A stretch of 64,000 nt of DNA from an uncultured Curtobacterium sp. (GCA_913778205.1 CAJYUW010000017.1:1-64000), one strand, 5' to 3'; counted from the stretch's first letter, positions 32,539-44,765 are shown. The notes: generated by a model from the sequence alone, not told the origin. Translations and numbers: made by a program.

Positions 32539-33759
32539 TCAGGCCGCGGGGATGAGGCCGTTCGGGTTGAGCACGTACTTCGTCGCCGCGCCCTTGTCGA
32601 ACTCCGCGTACCCCCGGGGCGCCTCGTCCAGCCCGATCGGCTTCGCGTTGACGTTCTTCGCGATGCTCGTCCGGTCGTGCAGGATCGCCATCATCAGCTG
32701 CCGGTTGTACTTCATGACCGGGCACTGCCCCGTGGTGAACGACAGCGACTTCGCCCAGCCGGTGCCGAGGCTCAGGGACAGCGCACCCTTCTTGGCCGCC
32801 TCGTCGATGCCGCCCGGGTCACCGGTGACGTAGAGACCGGGGATCCCGAGGGCACCACCGGCCGCCGTGACGTCCATCAACGAGTTGAGCACCGTCGCCG
32901 GCGCCTCGTGGTCGGACCCGGCTCCGTGCCCCTTCGCCTCGAACCCGACGGCGTCGATGCCGCAGTCGACGAGCGGTTCGCCGAGGATCTGGTCGATCTG
33001 GTCGGCCGGGTCGCCCTTCGTCAGGTCGACCGTCTCGCAGCCGAACGACCGGGCCTGCGCCAGCCGGTCGGCGTTCATGTCACCGACGATCACGACGCTC
33101 GCGCCGAGCAGGAGCGCACCCGTCGCCGCCGCGAGACCGACCGGGCCGGCACCCGCGACGTAGACCGTCGAGCCGACCTCGACGCCCGCGGTCACCGCGC
33201 CGTGGAAGCCCGTCGGGAAGATGTCCGACAGCATCGCCAGGTCGAGGATCTTCTCCAGCGCCTGGTCACGATCCGGGAACTTCAGCAGGTTCCAGTCCGC
33301 GTACGGTACGAGCACGTACTCGGCCTGCCCGCCGACCCACCCGCCCATGTCGACGTAGCCGTAGGCGCTCCCGGGCCGGTCCGGGTTGACGTTGAGGCAG
33401 ATCCCGGTCTTTCGTTCCTTGCAGTTCCGGCAGCGCCCGCAGGCGATGTTGAACGGCACGGACACGATGTCGCCGACCTTGATGAACTCGACGTCGGGTC
33501 CGACCTCGACGACCTCGCCGGTGATCTCGTGCCCGAGCACCAGGTCCGACGGCGCGGTGGTGCGGCCGCGGACCATGTGCTGGTCGCTCCCGCAGATGTT
33601 CGTCGCGACGGTGCGCAGGATCGCGCCGTGGTGCACCTTCCGGCCGACGTTCGCCGGGTTGACCCCGGGTCCGTCCTTGAGCTCGAAGGTCGGGTAGTCG
33701 GTCTCGATGACCTCGACCTTCCCCGGCCCCTTGTACGCGACTGCGTGGTTCTCCGCCAT
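32539..33759 (-). CDS. fdhA: Glutathione-independent formaldehyde dehydrogenase (zinc alcohol dehydrogenase family)
   Basis: Protein of 406 aa, matching the ~400-aa family. ATG 33759 has GAGGAGG upstream. The catalytic zinc site is in NICGSDQHMVRGRT and LGHEITGEV. The structural zinc has four Cys (CGRCRNCKERKTGIC). The Rossmann motif is VAGAGPVGLAAATGA. The long insertion QIDQILGEPLVDCGIDAVGF is typical of P. putida-type FdhA, which keeps NAD bound tightly and oxidises formaldehyde or dismutates aldehydes. It detoxifies formaldehyde. Monocistronic, with its own terminator; the 149-bp gap from lysS contains a CCCACGTCGTCGTGGG inverted repeat near 33828. Confidence 0.9.
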   Translation of the reverse strand: MAENHAVAYKGPGKVEVIETDYPTFELKDGPGVNPANVGRKVHHGAILRTVATNICGSDQHMVRGRTTAPSDLVLGHEITGEVVEVGPDVEFIKVGDIVSVPFNIACGRCRNCKERKTGICLNVNPDRPGSAYGYVDMGGWVGGQAEYVLVPYADWNLLKFPDRDQALEKILDLAMLSDIFPTGFHGAVTAGVEVGSTVYVAGAGPVGLAAATGALLLGASVVIVGDMNADRLAQARSFGCETVDLTKGDPADQIDQILGEPLVDCGIDAVGFEAKGHGAGSDHEAPATVLNSLMDVTAAGGALGIPGLYVTGDPGGIDEAAKKGALSLSLGTGWAKSLSFTTGQCPVMKYNRQLMMAILHDRTSIAKNVNAKPIGLDEAPRGYAEFDKGAATKYVLNPNGLIPAA

Positions 33760-33868
33760 GTGGTCCTCCTCGACCCCGGCCCACCCCGGGACGCACGGCC
33801 GACACACGTGATCGACGCCCGCGGTCGTTCCCACGTCGTCGTGGGAGGGTCCTGGAACGGGGTGGTGA

Positions 33869-33887
33869 CCGGAGGCTACGCCTCCGG
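33869..33887 (-). terminator. Hairpin downstream of lysS
   Basis: CCGGAGGC/GCCTCCGG 8-bp stem with TAC loop, 22 bp after the lysS stop. Confidence 0.6.
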
Positions 33888-33908
33888 ACCGGGAAGGACC
33901 GGAGGCGG

Positions 33909-35414
33909 CTACTTGACCAGCGGGAACAGGATCGTCTCGCGGATGCCGAGCCCGGTGATCGCCATCAGGAGCCGGTCGATGCCCATCCCCATGCCGCCCG
34001 ACGGCGGCATCGCGTGCTCGAGCGCACGGAGGAACTCCTCGTCGACGCGCATCGCCTCCGGGTCGCCCCCGGCGGCGAGCTTCGCCTGCTCGACGAAGCG
34101 CTCGCGCTGGACGACCGGGTCGACGAGCTCGGAGTACGCCGTCGCGAGCTCGAACCCGCGCACGTAGAGGTCCCACTTCTCGACGATGCCGGGGCGCGTC
34201 CGGTGCTCACGGGTCAGCGGCGAGGTGTCGACCGGGAAGTTCATGACGAACGTCGGGCGGTCGAGCGAGTCGATGACGAAGTGCTCCCAGAGCTCCTCGA
34301 CGTACTTGCCGTGCGTGGCGTGCGCTACCTCGACGCCCTCGGCCGCGGCGAGCCCCTGCAGCTCGGACAGCGGCGTCTCCGGGGTGATCTCGCGCCCGGC
34401 GGCCTCGGACAGCGAGCCGTACATGTCGATGCGCGGCCACTCGCCGCCCAGGTCGTACGTGGAGCCGTCGGCCCAGGTGACCTCGAGCGAGCCCCCGGTC
34501 ACCGCGCGCGCGGCGTTCTGCACGAGCTCCTGGGTCAGGTCCGCCATCTGCTCGTAGTCGCCGTACGCCTGGTAGGCCTCGAGCATCGCGAACTCGGGCG
34601 AGTGCGTCGAGTCGGCGCCCTCGTTGCGGAAGTTCCGGTTCACCTCGAACACCCGGTCGATGCCGCCGACGACCGCGCGCTTGAGGAACAGCTCGGGGGC
34701 GATGCGCAGGTACAGCTCGGTGTCGAACGCGTTCGAGTGCGTGACGAAGGGGCGTGCCGAGGCGCCGCCGTGCTGGGTCTGCAGCATCGGGGTCTCGACC
34801 TCGAGGTACTCGTGCGACGAGAAGGTCTGCCGCAGGGACGCCATCACGGCCGCGCGGGCGCGGACGGTCGCGCGGGCGTCCTCGCGGACGATGAGGTCGA
34901 GGTAGCGCTGGCGGACCCGAGTCTCCTCGTTCAGTTCGTTGTGCAGGTTGGGCAGCGGCAGGATCGCCTTCGCCGCGATCCGCCAGTCGTCGACCATGAT
35001 CGACAGCTCGCCGCGACGGGACGAGATGACGCGACCGTGCACGAAGACGTGGTCGCCGAGGTCGACGAACTCCTTCCAGCGCGCGAGCGACTCCTCGCCC
35101 ACCTCGGCGAGGGACACCATCGCCTGGATGCGCGAACCGTCGCCGGACTGGAGCGACGCGAAGCAGAGCTTGCCGGTGTTGCGGGAGAACACGATGCGCC
35201 CGGCGAGCCCGACGACGTCCTGGGTCTCCTCGCCCGTCCCGAGCGACGCGTGGCGGGTGCGGACCTCGGGGATCGTCGTCGTGATCGGCAGCGCTGCGGG
35301 GTAGGCCTCGATCCCGGCGTCGAGCAGCTTCGACCGCTTGTCGAGCCGGACCTGTCGCTGCTCGCTGGTCTCCTCGGCGGACAGGACGTCTGCGGCGGCG
35401 GTCTCTTCGCTCAT
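33909..35414 (-). CDS. lysS: Lysine--tRNA ligase (class II)
   Basis: Protein of 501 aa from ATG 35414; the ORF-track 710-aa version is an unsupported extension. N-terminal OB-fold anticodon-binding domain ([19 protein letters not shown]) is followed by the class II core: motif 1 [10 protein letters not shown]-like [15 protein letters not shown], motif 2 [13 protein letters not shown], and motif 3 [12 protein letters not shown]. It charges tRNA-Lys. It ends the folate/ftsH gene cluster; the usual panC and panD genes often found just upstream in relatives are absent here. Confidence 0.97.
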   Translation of the reverse strand: MSEETAAADVLSAEETSEQRQVRLDKRSKLLDAGIEAYPAALPITTTIPEVRTRHASLGTGEETQDVVGLAGRIVFSRNTGKLCFASLQSGDGSRIQAMVSLAEVGEESLARWKEFVDLGDHVFVHGRVISSRRGELSIMVDDWRIAAKAILPLPNLHNELNEETRVRQRYLDLIVREDARATVRARAAVMASLRQTFSSHEYLEVETPMLQTQHGGASARPFVTHSNAFDTELYLRIAPELFLKRAVVGGIDRVFEVNRNFRNEGADSTHSPEFAMLEAYQAYGDYEQMADLTQELVQNAARAVTGGSLEVTWADGSTYDLGGEWPRIDMYGSLSEAAGREITPETPLSELQGLAAAEGVEVAHATHGKYVEELWEHFVIDSLDRPTFVMNFPVDTSPLTREHRTRPGIVEKWDLYVRGFELATAYSELVDPVVQRERFVEQAKLAAGGDPEAMRVDEEFLRALEHAMPPSGGMGMGIDRLLMAITGLGIRETILFPLVK

Positions 35415-35538
35415 TGCTGGTGCGGCTCCGATGGGGTCGTGGGGGTCGGGGGAAATCGTACCCGGCGGGCCCCGCGCCCGGGGACGGGCCCGGTCGGCGC
35501 CGCGCCCGTCCGGCGGTCTGGGCTCGTGTGGTCGGCGG

Positions 35539-36231
35539 TCAGAGCCGCGCCTGACCGTCCACCGCGGCGAGCGCGTCGTCGACGGCGCTCCGGACGAGCG
35601 CCCCGAGGACCCGACCGGGGTGCTCGACGCCGATGCCGTCGAGCGTCCCGGCGGACTGCTCGACGATCGCGGTCGAGAAGCTCGCCGCGGCCCGGACCGC
35701 GTCGGCGTAGGCGGGGCGGTCCGACTCGGCGACGACGAAGGGCTCCGCACCCATCTCGACGACGAGGGCCTGCGCGATCGGCAGCACGGGCGAGGGAGCC
35801 GTGACGGCGCAGTACGCGTCGCGGAGCCGGGTGAGGTCGACGCTCGTGCCGGTGAACACCATCGCGGGGTGGATCGCGAGCGGGATCGCGCCGGCGCTGC
35901 GGGCCGGTGCGAGGACCCCGGTGCCGTGGTCGGGACTCGTGTGCACGACGAGCTGCCCGGGCTGCCAGATCCCGGCGTCGGCGAGCCCCTGCACGAGACC
36001 GCCGAGCTGGTCGTCCGGCACCGCGAGCAGGACGAGCTCACTGCGCTCGACGAGTTCCGGCGTCGCCAGGACCGGGACGCCGGGGAGCATCGCCTCGGCG
36101 CGGTCGCGTCCGGCGTCGGACACGGCCGTCACGCCGACGACCGCGTGCTCCGCGTTCGCGAGGGCCGCCCCGAGCACCGGCCCGACGCGTCCGGCGCCGA
36201 CGATGCCGACGCCGAGTCGTCCGGCCCTCAC
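35539..36231 (-). CDS. Rossmann-like and DUF2520 domain protein
   Basis: Protein of 230 aa. GTG 36231 overlaps the PH-domain gene TGA as GTGA. An N-terminal Rossmann fold ([18 protein letters not shown]) precedes a C-terminal helical DUF2520 domain ([37 protein letters not shown]). This resembles 6-phosphogluconate/ketopantoate reductase-like oxidoreductases. It often sits before panC in actinobacteria and is suspected to contribute to pantothenate synthesis, but panC is missing here. Function remains inferred. Confidence 0.85.
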   Translation of the reverse strand: MRAGRLGVGIVGAGRVGPVLGAALANAEHAVVGVTAVSDAGRDRAEAMLPGVPVLATPELVERSELVLLAVPDDQLGGLVQGLADAGIWQPGQLVVHTSPDHGTGVLAPARSAGAIPLAIHPAMVFTGTSVDLTRLRDAYCAVTAPSPVLPIAQALVVEMGAEPFVVAESDRPAYADAVRAAASFSTAIVEQSAGTLDGIGVEHPGRVLGALVRSAVDDALAAVDGQARL

Positions 36232-37991
36232 CGCGTGGCTCCGGGGGTCGGGACGGCGCCCCAGCCGGGAGGCCCGTCCTGGTCCCGCCACGCGGGCGCG
36301 GCGGACGAGGTGGTCGGTCCGGCGCCGGGGGCGACCGGCCGCGGGTCCGTCCCGTGCGTGGCGGGGGCGATCCGGGCCTCCCGTTCGCGCCACCGGTGGG
36401 AGGTGTCGACCGCAGCGGCCTCGACGGCGCGCGCAGCGGTCTCCGACCACAGCCGCTGCGCGTCGTGGGCGTCGAGCGCACCCACGCGCGCGCTCACCGG
36501 CCCCTGCACGGTGTGCACGTGGACGGCGGCGAGGCGGAGCAGCCGCTCGAGCGGGCCCTGGTCCACCTTGACGCTCTGCACGCGCGGCAGCGGCACGATG
36601 ACGAGCGACCGCCAGACGGCACCGAGCCGGAGCAGCACCGCACCCTGCACGAACCGGTACCCGTTGCGGCGGGAGGAGAGCGGGCGGAGCCATGCGCCGC
36701 GCCGCGGGGAGTGCACGAAGCCGCCGCGGGCGCCCGACGTCGTGAGGCTGTCGTCCACCACGCTGACGGCCTCGGCGGAGCCCTCGCGGAGCTCCTCGCG
36801 CGACGCCCGCGGCCCGGCCACCGCCGTGCCGACGAGGCCGGGGAGGATGATGTCGAGGACCTCGCGGACGTCCTCGGCGCGGCCGACCGGCAGGACGATC
36901 GAGGACGCCTGCTGGTTGGTCGACTGCCCGTTGCCGGCGTTCGTCGCCCGGTTGATGCGGATGTCCCACCAGCCGAACGGACGCCAGAGCAGCGGCTGCG
37001 CGACGCTCACGGCGTGGATGCGTCCGGGCGGGAGCGTCTCGTTCGAGGTGGACACGAGCCCGAAGCCGATGCGGATGCCGTCGCGGGTGTCGGCGATCGT
37101 GTACTGCAGCGACCGCGAGAACTTGCGGACGTAGTACCCGCCGGCACCGATGACGGCCGGGAAGAGCGCGAAGAGGATGCCGTACTCGCCGGTGATCGCG
37201 ACGCTGACGACCATCACGGCGACCGCGACGACGAGGAACACGGTCGTGGTGGACAGGAGCATCGAGGCGATGAGCCGCCCGGGGTGCACCTTGACCACCC
37301 TGGTCGCACGCACCGCGGCCGGGTCGAGCTCCGGTGAGAAGACCTCCTCCAGCCGGTCCTGCAGCGCGCCGTACGACGGTCGCGAGGGATCCTGCTGGTC
37401 GTCCTCCTTCGCCCCGGAGGCGAGCACGAGGATGCGGCGACGGAGGTCCTCCGCGGGCTTCGAGCCGAGGTAGGCGAGCTGCACGTTCGCGTCGTTCCCG
37501 GCCTGTGCGATCTCCAGCTTGGCGGTGCCGAGGAGCCGCGGCAGGATCGGCCGCGAGATGTTGATGCCCTGGATCCGGTCGAGTCGCGCCTTGCGGTGGT
37601 TCCGGAAAAGCACCCCGGAGCGGACCTCGACGATCTCGCCCGTGACGCGGAACTCGTGCATCCGCCACGACAGGTAGAACAGCGCGATGAGCACGACGAG
37701 CAGCGCTGCGACGCCGAGCAGGGCCCACCCCACGGCGCCGTGCTCGTACACGTAGCGCACCGGGTCGCCGTCGTCGGGCGGACCGCCCCCGGGGATCACG
37801 AGCTCGACGAGTTGGTCGCGCAGGCTGTTCAGGACGTACCCGAGCACGACGATGAGGACGATGCCGCCGCGGAGCAGCGGGGTCAGGGGGTGCAGTCGGT
37901 GCCACTCCCCGTCGGTCAGCGGGGCGGCGGCGGCCGCGTTGCCGACCTGGCTCGGCGGGGTCGGGGGCGGCGGTCCGGGGCGGAAGGTCAC
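36228..37991 (-). CDS. PH domain-containing membrane protein (YdbT-like)
   Basis: Protein of 587 aa with GTG at 37991. Membrane helix pairs near residues 35-55, 85-110 and 240-290 alternate with bacterial PH (bPH2) domains (MHEFRVTGEIVEVRSGVLF; YTIADTRDGIRIGFGLV; NGYRFVQGAVLLRLGAV). This three-PH layout matches B. subtilis YdbT, which pairs with YdbS. Together they are membrane proteins of unclear role, linked to resistance against some antimicrobial compounds. The Pro/Gly-rich N- and C-termini are probably cytoplasmic tails. Coupled to DUF2520 by a GTGA overlap. Confidence 0.85.
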   Translation of the reverse strand: MTFRPGPPPPTPPSQVGNAAAAAPLTDGEWHRLHPLTPLLRGGIVLIVVLGYVLNSLRDQLVELVIPGGGPPDDGDPVRYVYEHGAVGWALLGVAALLVVLIALFYLSWRMHEFRVTGEIVEVRSGVLFRNHRKARLDRIQGINISRPILPRLLGTAKLEIAQAGNDANVQLAYLGSKPAEDLRRRILVLASGAKEDDQQDPSRPSYGALQDRLEEVFSPELDPAAVRATRVVKVHPGRLIASMLLSTTTVFLVVAVAVMVVSVAITGEYGILFALFPAVIGAGGYYVRKFSRSLQYTIADTRDGIRIGFGLVSTSNETLPPGRIHAVSVAQPLLWRPFGWWDIRINRATNAGNGQSTNQQASSIVLPVGRAEDVREVLDIILPGLVGTAVAGPRASREELREGSAEAVSVVDDSLTTSGARGGFVHSPRRGAWLRPLSSRRNGYRFVQGAVLLRLGAVWRSLVIVPLPRVQSVKVDQGPLERLLRLAAVHVHTVQGPVSARVGALDAHDAQRLWSETAARAVEAAAVDTSHRWREREARIAPATHGTDPRPVAPGAGPTTSSAAPAWRDQDGPPGWGAVPTPGATR

Positions 37992-38000
37992 GGCGGCGCC

Positions 38001-38522
38001 TCAGAGCCCGGCGCGACGGGACTCGGCCAGCTCCACGAGCCGGTCGCGGAGGTCGTCGGCGTCGGCGGCGGGGATGCCCGGGATGCGCACGTTGGTCGCC
38101 GCGGCCGCGGTCACGAACTTCAGCTCGCTCATGCCGAGGGCACGGTCGAGCGGGCCGCGCGCCACGTCGACGAGCTGCATGCGGCCGTACGGCACGGCGG
38201 TGAAGCGCTGCCACATGAGGCCGCGGCGGAACACCAGGTCGTCGTCACGCAGCGCGTAGCCGATCGAGCGGACCCGGCGGGGCGTGAGCACGGCCGTGAC
38301 GAGGGCGACGATGCCGATCGCGATGCCGATGCCGGTCCACACGACGCCCGCGGGGCGTCCGAACCCCCCGTTCACGACGCCGAGGAGCACGAACCCGGCA
38401 GTCACGACCACGCCGACGAGCACGGTCGTCACGAGCTCGGTCCAGACCAGCTTCGGCGAGACCCGGGTCCAGGTGGTGCCGGTCAGGCCGAGGCCCGGCT
38501 CGTCGAGTCGTTCTCTCGGCAT
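38001..38522 (-). CDS. PH domain-containing membrane protein (YdbS-like)
   Basis: Protein of 173 aa with ATG at 38522. Two membrane helices (LVTTVLVGVVVTAGFVLLGV; VWTGIGIAIGIVALVTAVL) are followed by one bPH2 domain (YALRDDDLVFRRGLMWQRFTAVPYGRMQLVDV). It is the partner of the larger PH protein encoded 9 bp downstream, as in ydbS-ydbT. Confidence 0.88.
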   Translation of the reverse strand: MPRERLDEPGLGLTGTTWTRVSPKLVWTELVTTVLVGVVVTAGFVLLGVVNGGFGRPAGVVWTGIGIAIGIVALVTAVLTPRRVRSIGYALRDDDLVFRRGLMWQRFTAVPYGRMQLVDVARGPLDRALGMSELKFVTAAAATNVRIPGIPAADADDLRDRLVELAESRRAGL

Positions 38523-38538
38523 CGCGGGCTCCGCTCCC

Positions 38539-39027
38539 TCAGTTCGTGGCCGCCGGACCGCCGCGGTGGTCGTCCTGGTCGTCGTCGCCGGGTGGGGCGA
38601 TGCACATGCGTTCGGCGACCAGGGCGCACACCGTCAGGACGACGGCACCGCCGAGCGCCACGGCGTTCGGCAGGGTCGAGCCTAGCGAAGGGGTGGCGTT
38701 CCGGGTCAGGAGGTACAGGAGCAGCCCGGCCCCGAACCCGCCGAAGAGGGCGCCCCCGATGCTCGACGCCTTCGCGAGGACGACCACCCGGGTCGCGTAC
38801 AGCGGGTCGACCGGGCGCTGTCGGAGCGCTCCCTCCTTGGCGTGGCGTCGGACCGGGCGGGCCATGAGCACGACGGCGATGCCGATGAACGCGAGGGTGA
38901 GGCCGAACGGCGTCGTCAGCAGGAGCGTCGGCGCGCTGCGGGAGGCCAGTACGGCGTCGACGGCGAAGCCCGCCACGGCCGCGACGACGGCGACGCTGAC
39001 GAGGACCGACGCCCGGGTCGGCTTCAC
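38539..39027 (-). CDS. DUF3180 family membrane protein
   Basis: Protein of 162 aa. GTG 39027 overlaps the folK TGA (GTGA). Four hydrophobic segments and an acidic C-terminus (GDDDQDDHRG). DUF3180 proteins are actinobacterial and almost always follow folK; function unknown, though the fixed location hints at a link to folate or envelope metabolism. Confidence 0.88.
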   Translation of the reverse strand: MKPTRASVLVSVAVVAAVAGFAVDAVLASRSAPTLLLTTPFGLTLAFIGIAVVLMARPVRRHAKEGALRQRPVDPLYATRVVVLAKASSIGGALFGGFGAGLLLYLLTRNATPSLGSTLPNAVALGGAVVLTVCALVAERMCIAPPGDDDQDDHRGGPAATN

Positions 39028-39617
39028 GTCCCCGCTCCGCGTGCCCCCGGCTCGTCGGCCCGCGGGTCGTCGGCAGCTAGCTCGTCGGCAGCTGGCTCGT
39101 CGGCCCGCGGCTCCTCGAACAGGCGCGGCTCGTCGACGCGTTCGGTGTCGTCGCCGACGGCCGCGAGGAGGTCCGCCACCCGTCCGGCGCCGGGCAGCAC
39201 CGCCTCGGGGTCGGCGTCGGCCCAGGGCGCGAGCACGAAGGCGCGCTCCGCGGCGCGCGGGTGCGGCACCGTGAGCGTCGCGGTGTCCAGCACGAGGTCG
39301 TCGACGGCCACCACGTCGAGGTCGAGCGTCCGGTCACCCCAGCGCACCTCGCGCGTGCGGCCGTGCTCGTCCTCGATCCCGTGGAGCGCGTCGAGCAGGG
39401 CCTGGGGCTCGAGGTCGGTCTCGACGACGACGACGCCGTTCCGGTACCGCGGCTTCGTCTCGTCGCGACCCTCGAGCGTGACCGCGACGGACTCCACCTC
39501 TCGGCTCGACGCCACCGGGGTCACGCCCGGCAGTGCCGCGATCGCCGCGGCCGCGGCCCGGAGGGTGCTGCCGCGGTCGCCGAGGTTGGCGCCGAGCGCG
39601 ATGACCGCGCGACTCAC
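39024..39617 (-). CDS. folK: 2-amino-4-hydroxy-6-hydroxymethyldihydropteridine pyrophosphokinase
   Basis: Protein of 197 aa. GTG 39617 overlaps the folB TGA (GTGA). HPPK signature IALGANLGDR at the start and WGDRTLDLDVV with catalytic Asp pair near residue 105, then TVPHPRAAERAFVL. It transfers pyrophosphate from ATP to the pterin before FolP. The last ~35 residues are an acidic, repeated EPRADEPAADELAADDP tail beyond the usual family end, encoded by a local repeat. Confidence 0.95.
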   Translation of the reverse strand: MSRAVIALGANLGDRGSTLRAAAAAIAALPGVTPVASSREVESVAVTLEGRDETKPRYRNGVVVVETDLEPQALLDALHGIEDEHGRTREVRWGDRTLDLDVVAVDDLVLDTATLTVPHPRAAERAFVLAPWADADPEAVLPGAGRVADLLAAVGDDTERVDEPRLFEEPRADEPAADELAADDPRADEPGARGAGT

Positions 39618-40012
39618 TCTTCTTCCTCGCCGGCGGCCCCCGACACCGCGGCACCGCGGGTCCGGCGGATGGTGATCGAGACGTCCGTGAACGGCACCGT
39701 GATGGGCGCTTGCGGCTTGTGCACCGTGACCTCGACCGCCAGCGCCGCCCGGTGCGTGAGGACGGCGGCGGCGATGCGCTCCGCCAGGGTCTCGATGAGG
39801 TCGACCGGCCCGCCCTCGATCTCGGCGACGACCTGCTCGGCGACGACGCCGTAGTGCACGGTGTCGTCGAGGTCGTCGGACCCCGAGGACACCCGCGCGT
39901 CGACCTCGACGGCGACGTCGACGACGAAGTCCTGGCCGTCGGCGCGCTCGTGATCGAACACGCCGTGGTTCCCCCGGGCACGGACCCCGGTCAGTCGGAT
40001 GGTGTCGTTCAC
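39614..40012 (-). CDS. folB: Dihydroneopterin aldolase
   Basis: Protein of 132 aa. GTG 40012 overlaps the folP TGA (GTGA). FolB pattern GVRARGNHGVFDHERADGQDF, VHYGVVAEQV and TLAERIA are present. It converts dihydroneopterin to 6-hydroxymethyl-dihydropterin in folate synthesis. Ends in EEEE. Between folP and folK in one coupled operon. Confidence 0.95.
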   Translation of the reverse strand: MNDTIRLTGVRARGNHGVFDHERADGQDFVVDVAVEVDARVSSGSDDLDDTVHYGVVAEQVVAEIEGGPVDLIETLAERIAAAVLTHRAALAVEVTVHKPQAPITVPFTDVSITIRRTRGAAVSGAAGEEEE

Positions 40013-41007
40013 GATCGTGCTGCCCTCCAGGCATCCCAGACGTCGAGCACCGCACGGGTCGGTGCGGGGTCGTGCACGCGCACACCCCACGCGCCGCGTT
40101 CGGCGGCGAGCAGGCTGATGGCGGCGGTGGCGAGGTCGCGGTCCCGGGGTGGTGCGCCGGCAGCGCTGCCGACCCCGTCCAGGAACCGCTTGCGGGACGC
40201 GGCGACGAGCACCGGGAGCCCGATCGAGGCGAAGCGTTCGTAGCCGGCCAGGATCTCCCAGTTCTGGGCACCCTGCTTGGCGAAGCCGAGGCCGGGGTCG
40301 ATCACGACCTGCTCCTCGCGCACCCCGAGGACGATGAGTTCGGCGACGCGGAGCTCGACCTCGCGGCGGACCTCCTCGACCGCGTGGGCGTACTCGGCGT
40401 TCCGGTACATCCGGTCACTGTGGCCGCGCCAGTGCATCACGACGAAGCCGGCACCGGTGTCGCGCACGACCCGGGCCATGTCCTCGTCGGCGAGTCCCCC
40501 GGAGACGTCGTTCACGATCGCGGCGCCTGCCTCGACCGCGCGTTCGGCGGTCGAGGCGTTCATCGTGTCGACGCTCACCGCGATGCCCTCGGCGACGAGT
40601 TCCCGCACGACCGGGATCACGCGGTCCTGCTCGACCTCCACCGGGACCCGATCGGCGCCCGGTCGTGTGGACTCGCCGCCGACGTCGACCAGGTCGGCGC
40701 CGGCCGCGACGAGGTCTCGGGCGTGCTGCACCGCCGCGTCGTACGCGTGGTGCAGTCCGCCGTCGCTGAAGGAGTCGGGCGTGACGTTGAGGATGCCCAT
40801 CACCCGCGTCCGATCGGCGGCGGGCGGCTCCGTCACGGCACGGCCGCGCCGACGACCGGTCACGATCTCGGGCACCGGTGCCGGCGCCCGGAGGTCGATC
40901 GCGACCGTCGGCGGCTCCGCGGCGGTCGTGCGCGCCCGGTGTTCCTCGGCGCGCGCACGGTCCGCCTCGGCGAGGCGACGCGAGCGTCTCGTCGGCAGGT
41001 CGGTCAT
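40009..41007 (-). CDS. folP: Dihydropteroate synthase
   Basis: Protein of 332 aa with ATG at 41007. DHPS core begins near residue 67: VMGILNVTPDSFSDGG, then VDVGGESTRPGA, SVDTMNASTAE, NDVSGG, VVMHWRG and VIDPGLGFAKQGAQN, all conserved. It is the sulfonamide target. The first ~65 residues are an Arg/Ala-rich extension not usual for the family. FolE, which commonly lies between ftsH and folP in relatives, is absent: only 6 bp separate the two genes. Confidence 0.95.
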   Translation of the reverse strand: MTDLPTRRSRRLAEADRARAEEHRARTTAAEPPTVAIDLRAPAPVPEIVTGRRRGRAVTEPPAADRTRVMGILNVTPDSFSDGGLHHAYDAAVQHARDLVAAGADLVDVGGESTRPGADRVPVEVEQDRVIPVVRELVAEGIAVSVDTMNASTAERAVEAGAAIVNDVSGGLADEDMARVVRDTGAGFVVMHWRGHSDRMYRNAEYAHAVEEVRREVELRVAELIVLGVREEQVVIDPGLGFAKQGAQNWEILAGYERFASIGLPVLVAASRKRFLDGVGSAAGAPPRDRDLATAAISLLAAERGAWGVRVHDPAPTRAVLDVWDAWRAARS

Positions 41008-41013
41008 GCCGGC

Positions 41014-42999
<1,986 letters not shown>

Positions 43000-43134
43000 G
43001 TGATCCGGGCAGGACGCCCGACACCTTTCTCTGCCGAAGTTGCGTGCAGGTCAGCATACGGCGGCGATTCTGTGGCGAGAATGGGTGTCCTCTGCGGGCG
43101 AACTCCACGCCCCGCCAGGGTCGCCCGAGCGTCG

Positions 43135-43686
43135 TCAGGAGTAGACGTGCGGCGCGAGCACGCCGATGCCGCGCAGGTTCCGGTAGCGCTCGTCGAAGTC
43201 GAGGCCGTACCCCACCACGAAGGCGTCCGGGATCTCGAACCCGACGTACTTCACGTCCACCTCGACCTTCGCGGCCTCGGGCTTGCGGAGCAGCGCGACG
43301 ATCTCGACGCTCGCGGCACCGCGCGACTCGAGGTTCTGCTTGAGCCACGAGAGCGTCAGGCCGGAGTCGATGATGTCCTCGACGATGATGACGTCGCGAC
43401 CGTGCAGGTCGGTGTCGAGGTCCTTGAGGATGCGGACGACACCGGAGGACTTCGTGCCGGAGCCGTACGACGACACCGCCATCCAGTCCATCCGCGCCTG
43501 CATCTTGAGGTGGCGCGAGAAGTCCGCCATCACCATGACGGCACCCTTCAGCACGCCGACGAGCAGGGGGTCCTTCCCCGCGTAGTCACGGTCGACCACC
43601 GCGGCGAGCTCGGCGAGCTTCTCGTCGATCTGCTCGGGGGTGAAGAGCACTTCGGACAGGTCTGCCTGGACGTCGGAGAGTTCCAC
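43135..43686 (-). CDS. hpt: Hypoxanthine phosphoribosyltransferase
   Basis: Protein of 183 aa. Of two adjacent GTG codons, the second (43686) lies 6 nt after TAGGCT (43693-43698), fitting a leaderless start. PRPP-binding motif VIIVEDIIDSGLTL and purine-site KPEAAKVEVDVKYVGFEIPDAFVVGYGLDF are present. It salvages hypoxanthine/guanine to IMP/GMP. The tilS-hpt-ftsH order is conserved widely in Gram-positives. Confidence 0.96.
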   Translation of the reverse strand: MELSDVQADLSEVLFTPEQIDEKLAELAAVVDRDYAGKDPLLVGVLKGAVMVMADFSRHLKMQARMDWMAVSSYGSGTKSSGVVRILKDLDTDLHGRDVIIVEDIIDSGLTLSWLKQNLESRGAASVEIVALLRKPEAAKVEVDVKYVGFEIPDAFVVGYGLDFDERYRNLRGIGVLAPHVYS

Positions 43687-43695
43687 CACCCCAGC

Positions 43696-44715
43696 CTAAC
43701 CGGCGGTGAACGCCAGACGGTCGCCCGATCGCGACGCCCGCACGCCCGGGAGGTCGATCGGCCCCTGCCCGTGCCAGTCGGTGACGAGCCGGCAGACCTC
43801 GAGCGTCTGCGTGCGCGTGAGCGTCACCCCGAACTCGCTCTCGACGGCGAGCCGGACCAGGCGCTGGCGGAGGGCGGGCGGGTTCGCGGCGAGTTCCCGC
43901 ACCGAGAGCGAGATGCCCGCCTCGGAGTGCTCGGCGAGGTCCTCCGCCATCTCCTCGGCGAAGTGGTCGAGCGCGGCGGAGTCCTCGCGGAGCTGCTCGG
44001 CCGTGCGGGCGAGCGCCTCGGGCACCCCGGCGCCGAGGTCGCGTTCGAGCGCGGGCATGAGGCTGGTCCGCACCCGCACCCGGCCGTACGCGGGGTCCTC
44101 GTTCTGCGGGTCGTCCCACGGGACGAGTCCGGCGGCGACGCACACTGCCCGCGTGACGTGCCGACGGACGCCGAGCAGGGGCCGTCCGTAGGCCGGCCCG
44201 GCAGCCCGTCGCGCGAGCGGCGGCATCCCGGACAGCGCGTCGGGACCGCTGCCGCGGAGCAGCCCGAGCAGGACCGTCTCGGCCTGGTCGTCGAGGGTGT
44301 GCCCGAACAGCACCAGGGGCGATCCGACGTCGGACGCGACCTCCGCGATCGAGGCGTGCCGGGCCTCCCGTGCGGCCCCTTCCGGACCACCCGCGGTGCC
44401 CACGGCGACCCGACGGACGGTCACCGGGTCGAGACCCAGCGCGGCCGCCTGCCGGGAGGCGCGGATCGCCACGTCCGCGGAGCCCGCCTGGAGCGCGTGG
44501 TCGACCACCACGGCGCCGGCGCGCAGCGCCTGCTTCGGCGCCTCGAACGCGGTCGCCGCCGCGAGCGCCAGCGAGTCCGCACCGCCGCTCAGCGCGACGA
44601 GCACCGGGACGCCGTCGGCGACGATGCCCTCGACCCGCGCGGTCTCGAGCAGGACGCGCACCGCACGGCGGGTCTCGGCGGTCGCGGGGTCCAGCCGGGG
44701 ACGCGGAGAGTTCAC
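43696..44715 (-). CDS. tilS: tRNA(Ile)-lysidine synthase
   Basis: Protein of 339 aa with GTG at 44715, 6 nt after TAACGT (44722-44727), leaderless. PP-loop ATP pyrophosphatase signature [14 protein letters not shown] near residue 45 and the [20 protein letters not shown] segment. It modifies the wobble C of tRNA-Ile(CAU) to lysidine, changing its codon from AUG to AUA. Divergent from ppa with only 50 bp between starts. Confidence 0.95.
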   Translation of the reverse strand: MNSPRPRLDPATAETRRAVRVLLETARVEGIVADGVPVLVALSGGADSLALAAATAFEAPKQALRAGAVVVDHALQAGSADVAIRASRQAAALGLDPVTVRRVAVGTAGGPEGAAREARHASIAEVASDVGSPLVLFGHTLDDQAETVLLGLLRGSGPDALSGMPPLARRAAGPAYGRPLLGVRRHVTRAVCVAAGLVPWDDPQNEDPAYGRVRVRTSLMPALERDLGAGVPEALARTAEQLREDSAALDHFAEEMAEDLAEHSEAGISLSVRELAANPPALRQRLVRLAVESEFGVTLTRTQTLEVCRLVTDWHGQGPIDLPGVRASRSGDRLAFTAG

Positions 44716-44765
44716 CCGGTAACGTTAGCCGCGCTCACCGAACCACCGACAGACCAGGAGTGCAC